The translations under genes and the position numbers were made by a program. Source: Hymenobacter citatus (GTDB lineage Bacteria > Bacteroidota > Bacteroidia > Cytophagales > Hymenobacteraceae). From it: a DNA stretch of 64,000 bases. Below, piece by piece: positions 48,981 through 57,641 of the stretch (position 1 is the stretch's first letter; every line of letters begins with the position of its first letter). The DNA is taken from NCBI RefSeq assembly GCF_014333615.1, contig NZ_JACSCY010000004.1, forward strand, positions 1 to 64,000, read 5' to 3'. Below the pieces are notes generated by a model. It saw only the letters and a program-made list of their open reading frames with translations, was not told the origin of the DNA and searched no databases.

Positions 48981-51900
48981 ATGCGCTACTTCCTGCTGCT
49001 CACGCTTGGCCTGTTTCTGATGTTTACTGCCGGCTCCTCCGCCCTCACCTCGCCCCCCGACGGCCCCAATCCGAAGAAATGGAAGCAGATTGATGCCCTG
49101 CTGAAGAAGGATCAGACCGCCTCGGCCGGCAAGCTGGTGGAGGAAATTTACCAGCAAGCCCGTCGCCAGCAAGACACGCCCGAGTACCTGCGCGCCCTGC
49201 TCTACAAGCTGCGCATTCTGGAAGAAAAAGAGGAAAACGACGACGAAAAAGCCATTGCCTTAGTCGAAAAGGACCTGCAAACGGCCAAGTTTCCGGCCCG
49301 CCCAATTCTGCATAGCCTGTTGGCTCAACTCTACGCCAGATACTACCAACAGCACCGCTACCAGCTCTACAACCGCACCCCCGGCGGCGCCCAACCCTCC
49401 GACAGCCTCGCCACTTGGGATGCCGCCCGCCTCGGCAATGCCATCATCACGCATTACCGGGCTTCTCTTGAGGACGAGCCCCAGCGCCAGCAGCAGTTGC
49501 AGCTCTCGAAGCTCGGCTACGCCGTCCGTGGCGGCGACGCCGAGGGCCGTGCCCTGCGCCCTACCCTCTACGACCTGCTGGCCCACCGCGCCGTAGATGG
49601 CCTCGGCAACGACGAGTTCTACGTGACGCGTCCCACCGAACAGTTCGAGTTGAAAAATCCGGCTTTGCTCGGTTCTGCCCAAGATTTTGCCCGCCTGCCC
49701 CTACAAGCACCTACCGCCGATTCGCTCAACGGTCAGTTTCACGCGCTACGGGTGTGGCAGCAGATTACGCAGTTTCGCCTCACAGATACCAAAAACCTGG
49801 CGGCGCTGGCCGATGTGGATTTGCAGCGCCTGCGCTTTGTGTGGCAGCACGCCACGTTTGCCGACAAGGACTCGCTCTACCGCGCTGCCCTAGTGCGCGG
49901 CGCCGAAACGTACCGCGCCCTACCTAGTAGCACAGAGTTTCTGGTAGCAGCGGCTGCAACGTTGGAAGAAACCCAGCCAGCCCAAGCGCTGAAACTTGCT
50001 CAGGAAGCCGAAAAGCAGTTCCCGAAGTCACGCGGGGGGCAGCTGGCGCGGGTGCTGCGGCAGCGCATCGAGCAGGTGACAGTCGGCTTTACTACCGAAG
50101 ATGTGGTGCTGCCCAACCAACCCTGGCTGCTGAAGCTGGACGTGCGCAACACCCAGCGCCTCTACGCCACCGCCTACCGCGTGAGCAGTGCCTACAATCT
50201 GCGCCTGACGGAGCCAGACACTTCCAATGAGCCATTCAACTTTCAAAAAACCTTTGCCCGCGCCCTGGCCGGCAAGCCCGCCGCCACCTGGACGCTCGAC
50301 CTGCCTACCCCCGCCGACTACCGCGCCCACACCGTGCAGCACGCCGGGCCGGCCCTACCGCTGGGTTACTATATCATCCTGCTCAGTACCGCTCCCGAAA
50401 ATCCAGCCCGGAAGCGGCCGGGCGTCGTAACGGCCCGGTCTTTTTTGAGCGTGAGTGAGTTGAGCCAGGTGCACCGCAACACGGCATCGGGTATGGAGCT
50501 GCTGGTGCTGCATCGCCAGAGCGGCGAGGCCCTACCCGGCGTGCGGGTTCTACCCTTATTTCAATATTATAGCCAGAAAGAAGAGGCTTACCAGCAACGG
50601 CGTGGTACCCCTTCACTCACCAGTGCCGAAGGAACAGCTCAGATTCTAATGGGCATGAAGACCGGTGACAACAACCGGCTACAAAGTATTTTCCTCACGC
50701 GCGGCACCGATTCGCTGCTGGTAGAAAACCTGAACGGCTACTACTTCCCGCGCCGTAGCCAGACGCCCGAGGCGGAGAAGCCCCAACGCCGCACCTTCCT
50801 CTACACCGACCGCGCCATTTACCGGCCCGGCCAGACGCTCTACTTCAAAGGTATCCTGACAGAAAGCCGCGCCGGTAAAAACCAGCTGCTCACGGGCCAG
50901 TCCGTAGCCGTGCGCCTGCGCGACGTGAACGGCCAGACTGTGCAAACGCTCAATTTCACTACGTCTGATTTTGGCTCCTTCCACGGCTCTATTGTACTAC
51001 CCACCGGCCTGCTCAACGGCGAAATGGCTCTGGAAACCGACAACGGTAGCGTGGGCTTCGCGGTGGAAGACTACAAGCGCCCTACCTTTCAGGTGACGTT
51101 TGCGCCGGTGCAGGGCACGCCCGTGCTGGGCCAGCAAATAGCAATGCGTGGCACCGCTACGGCCTACGCCGGCCAGGCCATTGATGGGGCCACGGTGCAG
51201 TACCGGGTGGTGCGGCGCACGGTGTGGCCGCTGTTCGGGCGCAGCTACGGCCGCCCCATCTACCCAGGCGGTGGCGCGGACGTGGAAATCAGCAACGGCA
51301 CTGCCCAAACCGATTCGGCGGGCGGTTTCGTGGTGACCTTCACGGCCAAAGGCGAAGCGCCGGACGGCAACCGCCGCGGCCCCTGGCAGCCCGGCTACGT
51401 GTTCAGCGTCACGGCCGACGTGACCGACGCGGCCGGCGAAACCCGCACCGGCGAGCAAACGGTGAGTCTGGGCACCAATGCCCTCACGCTACGTCTGGAA
51501 GTGCCCGAACTGCTGAACCGCGAGGATTTGCCCGCGCTCCAAATACTCAGCACCAACGCTACCGGCGAGGCCGTGCCCGCCCGCGGCACGTTGCGCCTCT
51601 ACCGTCTCGTGCCGCCCGCCCGCACCCTGCGCCCCCGCGCTTGGGAGCGGCCCGAGCGTGAAGCCCTACCCCGCAAGGAATTCAAGCAGAAATTCCCGCT
51701 CGACGCCTACGCCCAGGAAGACAACGACAGCACCTGGGCCCGCACGCTGGTGGCCACCCAGGAGTTTACCACCGCGCAAAGTCCGGCGCTGCCTGCGCTG
51801 GCCGCCGAGCTGGCCCGCCAGCAACCCGGCCGCTACCTGTTGCAGGTTACCGCTACCCCCACCACCGACACCAAGGCTACAGAAGCCACCACCGAGCAAT

Positions 51901-54900
51901 TCTTCACGCTGTTTTCGACCCAGAGCGCGGCCCTTCCCGTGCCTACCCCAGATTGGTTTGTGCCGCTGCAAGACAGCGTGGCACCCGGCCAGCCGGCCCG
52001 GTTCCTGGTCGGCAGCTCTGAGGCCGGCGCACGCATTCTGCTCGAAGCCGAGGCCAAGGGCGAAACCCTGCGCCACGAGTGGCTGACGCTTTCGGCCGGT
52101 GAGCAGCGCGTGGTGGAAATCCCGACTACCGCCGCGCTGGAAGGCACGCAGCTTTACCTGCACCTCACGCAAGTATGCGACAACCGCCTCTACCAGCACA
52201 ACATCACCGTACAGGTCGTCACGCCGCCCGCACCGCTACGCATCAGCCTCGCCACGTTCCGCGACAAGCTCCAACCCGGCCAAAAGGAAACCTGGCGCGT
52301 TACGATTCATAGCGCCGACGGCAAACCGGCCAAGGCGGAATTGCTGGCTTCGCTCTATGATAAGTCGTTGGATGTGTTCCGCCCGCACTCCTTTATGGAA
52401 CTGGATTTTCCAAAACCCTACTATCAGGCTATGTTGGCTTGGAATGGGCGGTTTGGGACAACGAATGGGGGTGAACTGTTTGAAGATCGTGAGCAGGTAA
52501 GCGACGCTCCTACCTTATTCTATCCGCATTTAACTTGGTGGGGTTACTCGCTTGGCGATGAGGAAAGTGCCAATGACTATTTGTTAGCGCCGCGGAATGG
52601 GAAAGTGAAATTTACGCCTCCCGTTGTAAAGCGTGATGAGGAAGTGCTGAGAATAGCAAGTGGAGCCCAGATGATGAGTCTTGGTGTAGCTCGGGGCACT
52701 GCTACAGATTCCTTTACACCGCCCCCACCTCCACCTCCAAACGCATCCCCTGCGCCTGGCGAAACAGACGACTTGCCAGATATGGATAGGTTACAACTCG
52801 CCCCCGACCTCTCCACTGTCTCTACCCGCACCGACTTCCGCGAAACCGCCTTCTGGCTGCCCGACCTGCGCACCAACGACAAAGGCGAAACCGTGCTGGA
52901 ATTCCAGATGCCCGAAGCCGTGACGCGCTGGCAGCTCCTGACCCTGGCCCACGACCAGCAGCTACACACCGGCACGCTGGCCCGCACCCTCGTCACGCAG
53001 AAGCAGTTGCAAGTGACCACCAACGCCCCGCGCTTCTTCCGCCAGGGCGACCAGCTCACGCTCTCGGCCAAAATCAGCAACCTCACGGTGCAGGCAGCAA
53101 GCGGCCACGCCCAGCTGTTCCTGCTCGACGCCCGCACCCAGCAGCCGCTGAAAGAGTTGATTGTAAGCCCGGCGCAGCAGCCGTTCAGTCTGAACGGCAA
53201 CGCCAGCACCGCCCTCAGTTGGAACATCACCATCCCCGAAACCGCCGAGGGCCAGGTGCCGCTGGAAGCCATTACCTACCGGGTGGTAGCGCAGGGTCAG
53301 TTGTCAGTTGTTAGTGAGCAGTTATCAGGAAAACAGAAGCGAAAGCAACGTCGCCAGAACAACCTGACAACTAACAACCAACAACTAACAACTATAGAAG
53401 ACGGCGAGGAAAACATGCTGCCGGTGCTGCCCAACCGCCTGCTCATCACCGAGAGCCTACCCTTACCAATCGTAGGCGCGGGCACCAAGACGTTTGACTT
53501 GCAGAAGCTGACGAGCACCACCTCGCCTACTCGGCGCAACTACTCGCTCACGCTGGAAATGACGCAGAAACCGGCGTGGTACGCCGTGCAGGCGCTGCCC
53601 TACCTCATGGAGTATCCGTATGAGTGCTCGGAGCAGGTGTTTAGCCGCCTCTACGCCAACTTGTTGGCGGCTAGTATTCTGAAGCAGAATCCGCGCATCA
53701 AACCGGTGCTAGCCGAGTGGCAGCGCGCCGCCCAGAGCGGCGATAAACAGGCCCTCACCAGCAAGCTCGAACAAAACCAGGAGCTGAAAGCCCTGCTGCT
53801 GCAAGAAACCCCGTGGGTGCGCGACGCCCAGACCGACACCGAGCGTATGCGCCGCCTCGCCGAGCTGTTCGACGAGCCCCGCCTGCAAGCCGAAACCACC
53901 AAAGCGCTGGCCAAACTGGCCCAAATGCAGCTACCCGACGGCGCTTTCCCGTGGTTCGAGAAGATGCCCGCCGACCGCTACATCACCCAACTCATTGTAG
54001 CGGGTTTCGGCAAGCTGCGCAAGCTAAATGCCTTCGACGCTACCCAGAACCCGCAGGCACAGCAAGTGCTAACCCGGGCGCTGGCCTACCTCGATGGACA
54101 GTTGCAGAAAGACTACGCCGACCTGCGCAAGCAGAAAAACGTCAACCTGGAAGAGAACCACCTGAGCCCTACCCAGGTGCAGGCCCTGTACGCCCGCAGC
54201 TTCTGGCCGAAACCGGCTGTTGCCAACGCCGCTCAGCCTGCTGCTGCCTACTATCAACAGCAATTGGCTACCTACTGGCCCCAGCAAAACCGCTATCTGC
54301 AAGGCCTGGCGGCCCTCACGCTACACCGCGCTAGCAACCCAAAAACGGCCCAGCAAATTATGATGGCCCTCACCGAAAACGCCCTGCACTCGCCCGAACT
54401 GGGCATGTACTGGAAAGACGTGCGTGCCGGCTACTACTGGCAAGAGGCCCCCACCGAAACGCAAGCCGCCCTCATCGAAGCCTACGACGAAGTAGCCAAC
54501 AACCAGCAAGCCGTAGACGAAATGAAGCTCTGGCTGCTCAAGCAAAAGCAAACCCGCAACTGGGAAAGCACCCGCGCCACCGCCGATGCCTGCTACGCCC
54601 TGCTGCTGCGCGGCTCCGACTGGCTCACACCTACCCAGCCCATCCAGGTAACGGTAGGCGGCGAGCCAGTGACGCCCAACAAGCTGGAAGCCGGGACCGG
54701 CTACTTCAAAAACACCTGGTTGGGTGCGGAGGTGAAGCCCGCGCAGGGCCGCGTGACCGTGACCAAGCCCGACGCCGGCGTGGCCTGGGGTGCACTCTAC
54801 TGGCAATACTTCGAGCAAATCGACAAGATTACACCCGCCACCACGGGCTTGCAGCTCACGCGTCAGCTATTCCGGGAGCAGCGTACAGCAGGCGGGCCGG

Positions 54901-55268
54901 TGCTGGAGCCCCTTACGCCTAGCGCCCCCTTGCGGGTAGGCGACGTGCTGGTGGTGCGCCTCGTACTGCGCGCCGACCGCGACCTGGAATACGTGCACCT
55001 GAAAGACCAGCGCGCCGCCGGGTTGGAGCTGATCAACCAGCTTTCGGGCTACCAGTACCAGTCGGGGCTGGGCTACTACGAGAGTCCGCGCGATGCGGCC
55101 ACCAACTTTTTTATCAGTTATTTCCCCAAGGGCACACACACGTTCGAGTACCGTTTGCGAGCGGCGCAGGCCGGTAATTTCTCGGGCGGCTTGTCGCAGT
55201 TGCAGTGCTTGTATGCACCGGAATTCTCGGCTCACTCGGCTGGGCAGCGAGTGCAGATTGCCCTGTAG
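48981..55268 (+). CDS. alpha-2-macroglobulin-family protein
   Basis: A 2095-residue exported protein, at the long end for bacterial macroglobulins. Signal peptide residues 1-22 (MRYFLLLTLGLFLMFTAGSS). An N-terminal helical region (about 25-370) precedes the macroglobulin domains; MG2-like strands with TDRAIYRPGQTLYFKGIL begin near 608. A Pro-rich hinge (FTPPPPPPPNAS, about 1245) precedes the A2M domain (WLPDLRTNDKGETVLEFQMP, about 1290), and the thioester CSEQ lies at 1549-1552 (YPYECSEQVFSRLY), followed by the thioester-domain helices and a receptor-like C-terminal sandwich. Such proteins trap proteases that reach the periplasm or surface. Residues about 1439-1474 are an in-frame insertion of repeat DNA (see 53298-53393). 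Region 52380-52800 is less GC-rich than the rest. No pbpC, its partner in other phyla, is nearby. Confidence 0.93.
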   Translation: MRYFLLLTLGLFLMFTAGSSALTSPPDGPNPKKWKQIDALLKKDQTASAGKLVEEIYQQARRQQDTPEYLRALLYKLRILEEKEENDDEKAIALVEKDLQTAKFPARPILHSLLAQLYARYYQQHRYQLYNRTPGGAQPSDSLATWDAARLGNAIITHYRASLEDEPQRQQQLQLSKLGYAVRGGDAEGRALRPTLYDLLAHRAVDGLGNDEFYVTRPTEQFELKNPALLGSAQDFARLPLQAPTADSLNGQFHALRVWQQITQFRLTDTKNLAALADVDLQRLRFVWQHATFADKDSLYRAALVRGAETYRALPSSTEFLVAAAATLEETQPAQALKLAQEAEKQFPKSRGGQLARVLRQRIEQVTVGFTTEDVVLPNQPWLLKLDVRNTQRLYATAYRVSSAYNLRLTEPDTSNEPFNFQKTFARALAGKPAATWTLDLPTPADYRAHTVQHAGPALPLGYYIILLSTAPENPARKRPGVVTARSFLSVSELSQVHRNTASGMELLVLHRQSGEALPGVRVLPLFQYYSQKEEAYQQRRGTPSLTSAEGTAQILMGMKTGDNNRLQSIFLTRGTDSLLVENLNGYYFPRRSQTPEAEKPQRRTFLYTDRAIYRPGQTLYFKGILTESRAGKNQLLTGQSVAVRLRDVNGQTVQTLNFTTSDFGSFHGSIVLPTGLLNGEMALETDNGSVGFAVEDYKRPTFQVTFAPVQGTPVLGQQIAMRGTATAYAGQAIDGATVQYRVVRRTVWPLFGRSYGRPIYPGGGADVEISNGTAQTDSAGGFVVTFTAKGEAPDGNRRGPWQPGYVFSVTADVTDAAGETRTGEQTVSLGTNALTLRLEVPELLNREDLPALQILSTNATGEAVPARGTLRLYRLVPPARTLRPRAWERPEREALPRKEFKQKFPLDAYAQEDNDSTWARTLVATQEFTTAQSPALPALAAELARQQPGRYLLQVTATPTTDTKATEATTEQFFTLFSTQSAALPVPTPDWFVPLQDSVAPGQPARFLVGSSEAGARILLEAEAKGETLRHEWLTLSAGEQRVVEIPTTAALEGTQLYLHLTQVCDNRLYQHNITVQVVTPPAPLRISLATFRDKLQPGQKETWRVTIHSADGKPAKAELLASLYDKSLDVFRPHSFMELDFPKPYYQAMLAWNGRFGTTNGGELFEDREQVSDAPTLFYPHLTWWGYSLGDEESANDYLLAPRNGKVKFTPPVVKRDEEVLRIASGAQMMSLGVARGTATDSFTPPPPPPPNASPAPGETDDLPDMDRLQLAPDLSTVSTRTDFRETAFWLPDLRTNDKGETVLEFQMPEAVTRWQLLTLAHDQQLHTGTLARTLVTQKQLQVTTNAPRFFRQGDQLTLSAKISNLTVQAASGHAQLFLLDARTQQPLKELIVSPAQQPFSLNGNASTALSWNITIPETAEGQVPLEAITYRVVAQGQLSVVSEQLSGKQKRKQRRQNNLTTNNQQLTTIEDGEENMLPVLPNRLLITESLPLPIVGAGTKTFDLQKLTSTTSPTRRNYSLTLEMTQKPAWYAVQALPYLMEYPYECSEQVFSRLYANLLAASILKQNPRIKPVLAEWQRAAQSGDKQALTSKLEQNQELKALLLQETPWVRDAQTDTERMRRLAELFDEPRLQAETTKALAKLAQMQLPDGAFPWFEKMPADRYITQLIVAGFGKLRKLNAFDATQNPQAQQVLTRALAYLDGQLQKDYADLRKQKNVNLEENHLSPTQVQALYARSFWPKPAVANAAQPAAAYYQQQLATYWPQQNRYLQGLAALTLHRASNPKTAQQIMMALTENALHSPELGMYWKDVRAGYYWQEAPTETQAALIEAYDEVANNQQAVDEMKLWLLKQKQTRNWESTRATADACYALLLRGSDWLTPTQPIQVTVGGEPVTPNKLEAGTGYFKNTWLGAEVKPAQGRVTVTKPDAGVAWGALYWQYFEQIDKITPATTGLQLTRQLFREQRTAGGPVLEPLTPSAPLRVGDVLVVRLVLRADRDLEYVHLKDQRAAGLELINQLSGYQYQSGLGYYESPRDAATNFFISYFPKGTHTFEYRLRAAQAGNFSGGLSQLQCLYAPEFSAHSAGQRVQIAL
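53298..53393. repeat. imperfect inverted repeat inserted in the macroglobulin coding sequence
   Basis: CAGTTGTCAGTTGTTAGTGA... at 53298-53329 and CCTGACAACTAACAACCAAC... at 53363-53393 are complementary at about 24 of 31 positions around a 33-nt centre. The low-complexity translation (GQLSVVSEQLSGKQKRKQRR, NNLTTNNQQLTT) is unlike the surrounding beta domain and reads through in frame. Confidence 0.8.
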
Positions 55269-55287
55269 GGGCGCCTTGCAGGCGCCC
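55269..55287 (+). terminator. short GC hairpin after the macroglobulin gene
   Basis: GGGCGCC, loop TTGCA, GGCGCCC directly after the stop codon; no T-run, so termination is only possible. Confidence 0.4.
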
Positions 55288-55359
55288 GTCGTATGGGGTA
55301 TTGGCAAGCGTTTGTGCAGAGTGCGAACTGTTTAGCTCGTAGCTATGATTGTAGTCAAC

Positions 55360-55391
55360 TTTGACACTCTGGCCCGATAACTGTACTTTTG
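55360..55391 (+). promoter_or_regulatory. full Bacteroidota-type promoter
   Basis: TTTG at 55360-55363, a 20-bp spacer, and TACTTTTG at 55384-55391: an exact -33 TTTG / -7 TAnnTTTG pair. Transcription would start near 55396, about 20-26 nt before the gene. Confidence 0.72.
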
Positions 55392-55415
55392 TAGCTTCTT
55401 AGGATTTCAAATGTG

Positions 55416-55871
55416 ATGTTGATGAATAAAATCTTAGTGCTTGCCGGTCTGTTGCTCTGTAGTGCTCCAGCCTTGGCGCAAAGCCATAAGAAGCCAGAGC
55501 CAGCCGCCGTGCCGGATGGAAAGATGGCCGTTCCTGTGTCGCCGGTGCTGCCGGGTGAGGAAAACCTAACGGCCCGCGAGCGGGTGGAGCGCGATATGCT
55601 GATGCCTACCCGCCGCAACCGCGCCGCCACTCTGCAAGCCGCCGAAGAAGCCGAGGAAACTACCACTACAGCGCCCGAAACACACGGCCCGGCCGTACCC
55701 GAAGAGTCGCCCGCGGCCCCCGAGCCAGAGGCCAAGCCCGCTGCCTCCGCGCACCGCACCACCTCCCATCGGCGGCGCAGCAGCTCGGCGCACCGCAGCA
55801 CTGCCGCCCGTAAAAAGACTACAACCCGCAAACCGGTGGCCCACCATACCACCACACGCAGGCGGCGCTAA
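55416..55871 (+). CDS. small exported protein with basic histone-like tail
   Basis: 151 residues from ATG 55416 (or 149 from 55422, MNKILVLAGLLLC). Signal peptide ends ALAQ. The mature protein has an acidic, Pro/Glu/Thr-rich middle (about 70-110) and a C-terminal 45 residues of Arg/Lys/His/Thr/Ser (SHRRRSSSAHRS, ARKKTTTRKPVAHH, RRRR), like a histone H1 tail. No family recognised. The charge split suggests binding to a polyanion such as DNA, LPS or peptidoglycan polymers. A good promoter precedes it and a terminator shared with ferredoxin follows. Confidence 0.72.
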   Translation: MLMNKILVLAGLLLCSAPALAQSHKKPEPAAVPDGKMAVPVSPVLPGEENLTARERVERDMLMPTRRNRAATLQAAEEAEETTTTAPETHGPAVPEESPAAPEPEAKPAASAHRTTSHRRRSSSAHRSTAARKKTTTRKPVAHHTTTRRRR

Positions 55872-55895
55872 TACCAGCGCACTCTATAGCATAGA

Positions 55896-55934
55896 AACAA
55901 GAAGGACGAGCCATAGTAGCTCGTCCTTCTTGTT
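55896..55934. terminator. bidirectional intrinsic terminator
   Basis: AACAAGAAGGACGAGC and GCTCGTCCTTCTTGTT (16-bp exact stem, 7-nt loop) between the converging small exported-protein and ferredoxin genes. Confidence 0.85.
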
Positions 55935-55951
55935 GTAAGTGGGTAGGCTGC

Positions 55952-56287
55952 CTACGCGTCTTGGGGCATGAGGCGCACCACGAGGCCATCGAGGCGGGGC
56001 GTGATGCGGATTTGGCACGACAGGCGACTGGCATCGGTGAGGATGGGTAGGGACTCCAGCATGTATAGCTCGTCGTCGCTGGGCTCCAGGAGGGCAGGGC
56101 CGGCCAGCACCTCCACGTGGCAGGTGCCGCATAGGGCCATACCCCCACACGTGGCCTGAATGTCGTAGCCGGAAGCCTTCATTACCTCCATCAGGCTCAG
56201 GCCCATATCCGTAGGGGCAATAATCTCGGTGCGCTGGCCGGGGGCATCTTCCACATATACCCGGACTTCGGTGGCGTCTAAACTCAT
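55952..56287 (-). CDS. 2Fe-2S ferredoxin (adrenodoxin/Isc type)
   Basis: A 111-residue plant/adrenodoxin-type ferredoxin. Cluster ligands are C-x5-C-x2-C in ATCGGMALCGTCHVEV plus the distal Cys in RLSCQIRI; the sequence between fits the vertebrate-type fold. It carries one electron for biosynthetic or iron-release reactions. The probable electron donor, an NAD(P)H-dependent reductase, is encoded just upstream on the same strand. A -7 box TACCTTTG lies at 56349-56356. Confidence 0.93.
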   Translation of the reverse strand: MSLDATEVRVYVEDAPGQRTEIIAPTDMGLSLMEVMKASGYDIQATCGGMALCGTCHVEVLAGPALLEPSDDELYMLESLPILTDASRLSCQIRITPRLDGLVVRLMPQDA

Positions 56288-56348
56288 AGGTAGGGCGTCG
56301 GTTGTAAAACAGAGGGTAGGGAGCGGCTACCTTGGGGTAGCTACCCCG

Positions 56349-56356
56349 CAAAGGTA
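56349..56356 (-). promoter_or_regulatory. -7 promoter box of the ferredoxin gene
   Basis: Minus-strand TACCTTTGCGG: exact TAnnTTTG with the same CGG that follows the -7 boxes at 57622 and 61408. Leader about 55 nt. Confidence 0.55.
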
Positions 56357-56455
56357 ACAGCGGGCGGCGGGTAGCGCTTACGTTGCCGTGTGCACTGCCT
56401 GCCGCCCGCTGCGAGTTTAACAGTTTAGCCGAAATTATTTGCCGGCAGCCACCGC

Positions 56456-57469
56456 TTACAGGGTAGGTACCCCGTTCACAGTGGTATACTTCAGCACATA
56501 TTTTTTATCGGGGTAGATGTGCTTGTAAGCACCCTGGGCCATGAGAGCGGCCTCGTGGAAGCCGCACAAAATCAGTTTCAGCTTGCCGGGATACGTGTTG
56601 ATGTCGCCGATAGCGAAGATGCCGGGCACGTTGGTGGAGTAATCCAGTGTGTCCACTTTCACGGCATTGTCCTCAATCTCCAAACCCCACTCGCCAATAG
56701 GGCCGAGCTTGGGCGTGAGGCCGAACAGAGGCACAAACGCATCCACCGGCACCTGCTCCGGCTCGCCATTGTTGCCCGTGATGGTCACGTGGGAGAGCGT
56801 GCCGTTGCCGTGCACGTGGGTCACGTTGCTGCTGAGTACCAGCCGCACTTTGCCGGCTTCGTGCAAGTTCTTCACCTTCTCGGCCGAGTCGGCGGCGCCG
56901 CGGAAGGTGGTGCCGCGGTGCACCAGCGTCACTTCCTTGGCCACATCGGCCAGGAAAATGGTCCAGTCGAGGGCTGAGTCGCCGCCGCCGGCAATCACCA
57001 GGCGCTTGTCGCGGAAGTGCTCGGGGTCGCGCACCATGTAGTACACGCCTTTGCCACCCTCAAAGCTTTCCAGCGACTCTACGGCCGGTTTGCGCGGCTC
57101 AAACGAGCCCAAACCGCCGGCAATGGCAATGGCCTTGCAGTGAATCTCGGTGCCATCGGTGGTGGTCAGCTGGAAGGAGCCGTCGTCGAGCTTCTCAAAT
57201 TTCTCTACCCGCTCGCCCAGCGTGAAGGTGGGGTGGAAGGGGGCAATTTGCTCCATCAGGTTCTGCACCAAATCACCAGCCAGCACCGACGGGAAGCCGG
57301 GGATATCGTAGATGGGCTTCTTGGGATAAATCTCGGAGAGCTGCCCGCCTACCTGGGGTAGGGCGTCTACTACGTGGCAGCGCAGCTTCAGCAAGCCAGC
57401 TTCAAATACAGCAAATAGCCCCACCGGGCCAGCGCCGATAATGCAGATATCGGTGGAAATAGAACTCAT
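56456..57469 (-). CDS. ferredoxin--NAD(P) reductase, thioredoxin-reductase-like
   Basis: A 337-residue FAD enzyme of the YumC/TrxR-like FNR group. FAD-binding ICIIGAGPVGLFAVFEAG (9-26), pyridine-nucleotide loop LVIAGGGDSALDWTIFL (about 156-172), and FAD-contacting GIFAIGDINTYPGKLKLI (about 281-298). It lacks the redox Cys-x-x-Cys of thioredoxin reductase (the corresponding site is not Cys), which separates FNR from TrxR. It should pass electrons from NADPH to the ferredoxin encoded 168 bp downstream; iron release from siderophores is a plausible sink given the neighbours. A -7 box lies about 150 bp upstream. Confidence 0.92.
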   Translation of the reverse strand: MSSISTDICIIGAGPVGLFAVFEAGLLKLRCHVVDALPQVGGQLSEIYPKKPIYDIPGFPSVLAGDLVQNLMEQIAPFHPTFTLGERVEKFEKLDDGSFQLTTTDGTEIHCKAIAIAGGLGSFEPRKPAVESLESFEGGKGVYYMVRDPEHFRDKRLVIAGGGDSALDWTIFLADVAKEVTLVHRGTTFRGAADSAEKVKNLHEAGKVRLVLSSNVTHVHGNGTLSHVTITGNNGEPEQVPVDAFVPLFGLTPKLGPIGEWGLEIEDNAVKVDTLDYSTNVPGIFAIGDINTYPGKLKLILCGFHEAALMAQGAYKHIYPDKKYVLKYTTVNGVPTL

Positions 57470-57621
57470 CAGGAACAGCGAAAATGAGAAAACAAACAGC
57501 GCCCGGTCAGGACGTTATCTAAACAAACAGAAAGCGCAAATCGTTGGCGGAAAACAGCAAAATGCCCAGGAAAAAACATGGGTACTACCGCATTGCTACC
57601 CCCACTACGGAGTTGCGCCCG

Positions 57622-57629
57622 CAAAGATA
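57622..57629 (-). promoter_or_regulatory. -7 promoter box upstream of the FNR gene
   Basis: Minus-strand TATCTTTGCGG, exact TAnnTTTG, just after the PepSY stop; it would leave a leader near 145 nt. Confidence 0.45.
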
Positions 57630-57641
57630 GCACCGCCTGCC

